NCBI GenBank assembly: GCA_947591175.1
Contig: CANQDB010000004.1
Location: 1 to 29,885 of the forward strand
Source of the DNA: an uncultured Bacilli bacterium
Lineage (GTDB): Bacteria; Bacillota_I; Bacilli_A; RF39; UBA660
Length of the DNA stretch: 29,885 bases
Direction of reading: 5' to 3'
The notes below the pieces were generated by a model, which was not told where the DNA came from, did no database searches, and saw only the letters and a list, made by a program, of their open reading frames with translations. This document shows positions 29,080 through 29,885 of this stretch, one piece after another (the first letter of the stretch is position 1; each line of letters begins with the position of its first letter). Made by a program: the position numbers and the translations under genes.

Positions 29080-29885
29080 TATTTTTTTCTTCGGCCAAAA
29101 GACTAGCAGGGATAATACTACCAGAACCATATTTGTCTTTGATTCTATCCAGCGTTTGTTGTACTTTCTCGTTATTGATATCTTTCGGTTGCTCAAAAAA
29201 CGAGACTTGGTTTATTTTTTCCTTCGTAAAATCCGCTAGACGAACACCAATTAAACGAATCGGTTCGCCACGATACGACTGATCTAGTAACTGGCACACC
29301 GTACGATATATCTCTTCGCTCACATTAGTAGGATTTTTGAGTTTTATTTGGTGCGTATAATCAACAAAGTTATTTGTTCTAAGAATTACAGCAATAGTCG
29401 AGGCATAAAATTCTTGGCGTCGTAAATCTCTTCCTACTTCTTCGACTTGTTTTAAGAGAATCTTTTTGAGTACTTTTTTATCCACAACATCGGTGGATAA
29501 AGTCTCTGTAGTGGAGATGCTTTTATTTTTAGTTTTTCTCTTTTCCACTAAACTATCGTCTATCCCATTTGCATAATTATGCATCGTAAGAGCAAAGGAC
29601 TTAAAGTATTTTCTTAAAAACTCTAAATCAGTTTTAGCAAGATCTCCAATTGTCTTAATACCTAGTTTAGTTAAGATATCACTAGAGGATTTTCCTACCA
29701 TAAACAAATCTGAAACTGGCAAAGGCCACATTTTATTTTGTATTTCGTCATCAAAAAGAGTATGAACTTTATTTGGTTTTTCGAAGTCCGAAGCCATTTT
29801 AGCACAGAGTTTAGAGTTAGCAATACCGATATTTACGGTATATCCAAAGCGACGATAGATTTCATCTTTCATTTCGTAGGCAAAG
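29069..29885 (-). CDS. Y-family DNA polymerase (Pol IV/UmuC-like), 3' part
   Basis: The C-terminal 271 residues of a translesion polymerase; the 5' part lies beyond the right edge. The end of the palm (GYTVNIGIANSKLCAKMASDFEKPN), the thumb with helix-hairpin-helix (LPVSDLFMVGKSSSDILTKLGIKTIGDLA), and the little-finger domain (STTETLSTDV to LIGVRLADF) are visible. A clamp-binding pentapeptide QVSFF lies near residue 235 of the visible part. The catalytic acidic residues would be in the missing part. The frame stays open through the edge (FAYEMKDE). Whether it is the DinB or the UmuC/YqjW type was not settled. It ends in TAA with no terminator seen. Confidence 0.9.
   Translation of the reverse strand, partial: FAYEMKDEIYRRFGYTVNIGIANSKLCAKMASDFEKPNKVHTLFDDEIQNKMWPLPVSDLFMVGKSSSDILTKLGIKTIGDLAKTDLEFLRKYFKSFALTMHNYANGIDDSLVEKRKTKNKSISTTETLSTDVVDKKVLKKILLKQVEEVGRDLRRQEFYASTIAVILRTNNFVDYTHQIKLKNPTNVSEEIYRTVCQLLDQSYRGEPIRLIGVRLADFTKEKINQVSFFEQPKDINNEKVQQTLDRIKDKYGSGSIIPASLLAEEKNIDK
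29478..29500. repeat. Copy 2 of the TTATCCAC-N7-GTGGATAA inverted repeat (perfect)
   Basis: Perfect eight-base arms with a seven-base spacer (AACATCG), inside the Y-family polymerase gene. Here the coding strand reads it as LSTDVVDK, a different frame from copy 1. The spacer shares AA at the start and CG at the end with copy 1. Confidence 0.7.

Noticed and set aside
29026..29196. Upstream extension of the coiled-coil membrane protein to 29196
   Set aside because: It would overlap the polymerase gene and the promoter; ATG 29025 has a strong ribosome-binding site.
1..29885. Use of TGA as a tryptophan codon (mycoplasma code)
   Set aside because: Trp is encoded by TGG throughout and TGA closes GNAT, secY and map at conserved ends, so the standard code applies.
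1..29885. tRNA or rRNA genes, CRISPR arrays, insertion sequences, prophage genes
   Set aside because: Searched by eye in the gaps; none seen. The gaps are short and are accounted for by promoters, leaders and terminators.

Overview
The window is an AT-rich chromosomal segment of a low-GC Gram-positive bacterium (Bacillota, probably a gut-type member of Bacilli near the Erysipelotrichales, RF39 or Mollicutes branches). The evidence is the joined S10-spc-alpha ribosomal superoperon with secY-adk-map-infA inside it, four-cysteine zinc forms of S14 and Adk, strong AGGAGG ribosome-binding sites, clear sigma-A promoters, and the ecfA-ecfA-ecfT-truA-rplM-rpsI block. TGG encodes Trp and TGA is a real stop (secY/adk and GNAT/MFS ATGA overlaps), so the code is standard and recoded mycoplasmas are excluded. 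L30 (rpmD) is missing from its usual place. Every supported gene is on the minus strand, so transcription runs from high to low coordinates.

Region 29885-27600: the 3' part of a Y-family DNA polymerase gene, then a two-gene unit (a membrane coiled-coil protein and a protein of unknown function) with its own promoter and terminator. Region 27573-13272: the 29-gene ribosomal superoperon rpsJ to rplQ, with a strong promoter, a structured leader of about 115 nt and a terminator right after rplQ. It encodes ribosomal proteins, the RNA polymerase alpha subunit, IF-1, SecY, adenylate kinase and methionine aminopeptidase.

Region 13271-7750 is an insertion that separates rplQ from the ecf genes, which are usually adjacent. 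It holds two tandem paralogs resembling DUF6273 with the two halves in swapped order, a small unknown protein, a YerB/DUF3048 membrane-anchored protein, a short-chain dehydrogenase, a YuiD-type PAP2 relative and another unknown protein. Most have their own promoters and terminators. Region 7726-4343: ecfA1-ecfA2-ecfT-truA plus an unknown 111-residue gene. All three ECF proteins lack residues normally needed for ATP hydrolysis or coupling. Region 4312-3299: rplM-rpsI with a perfect promoter, a hairpin leader and a terminator.

Region 3302-1 is an accessory cluster: nucleoside phosphorylase, GNAT acetyltransferase, MFS transporter, a 32-residue one-helix peptide, and a protein-kinase-fold gene cut by the window edge. 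The most unexpected non-coding signal is a long inverted repeat, TTATCCAC-N7-GTGGATAA. It occurs twice perfectly inside unrelated genes in different reading frames and once with one mismatch between genes, and each copy contains a perfect DnaA-box 9-mer.
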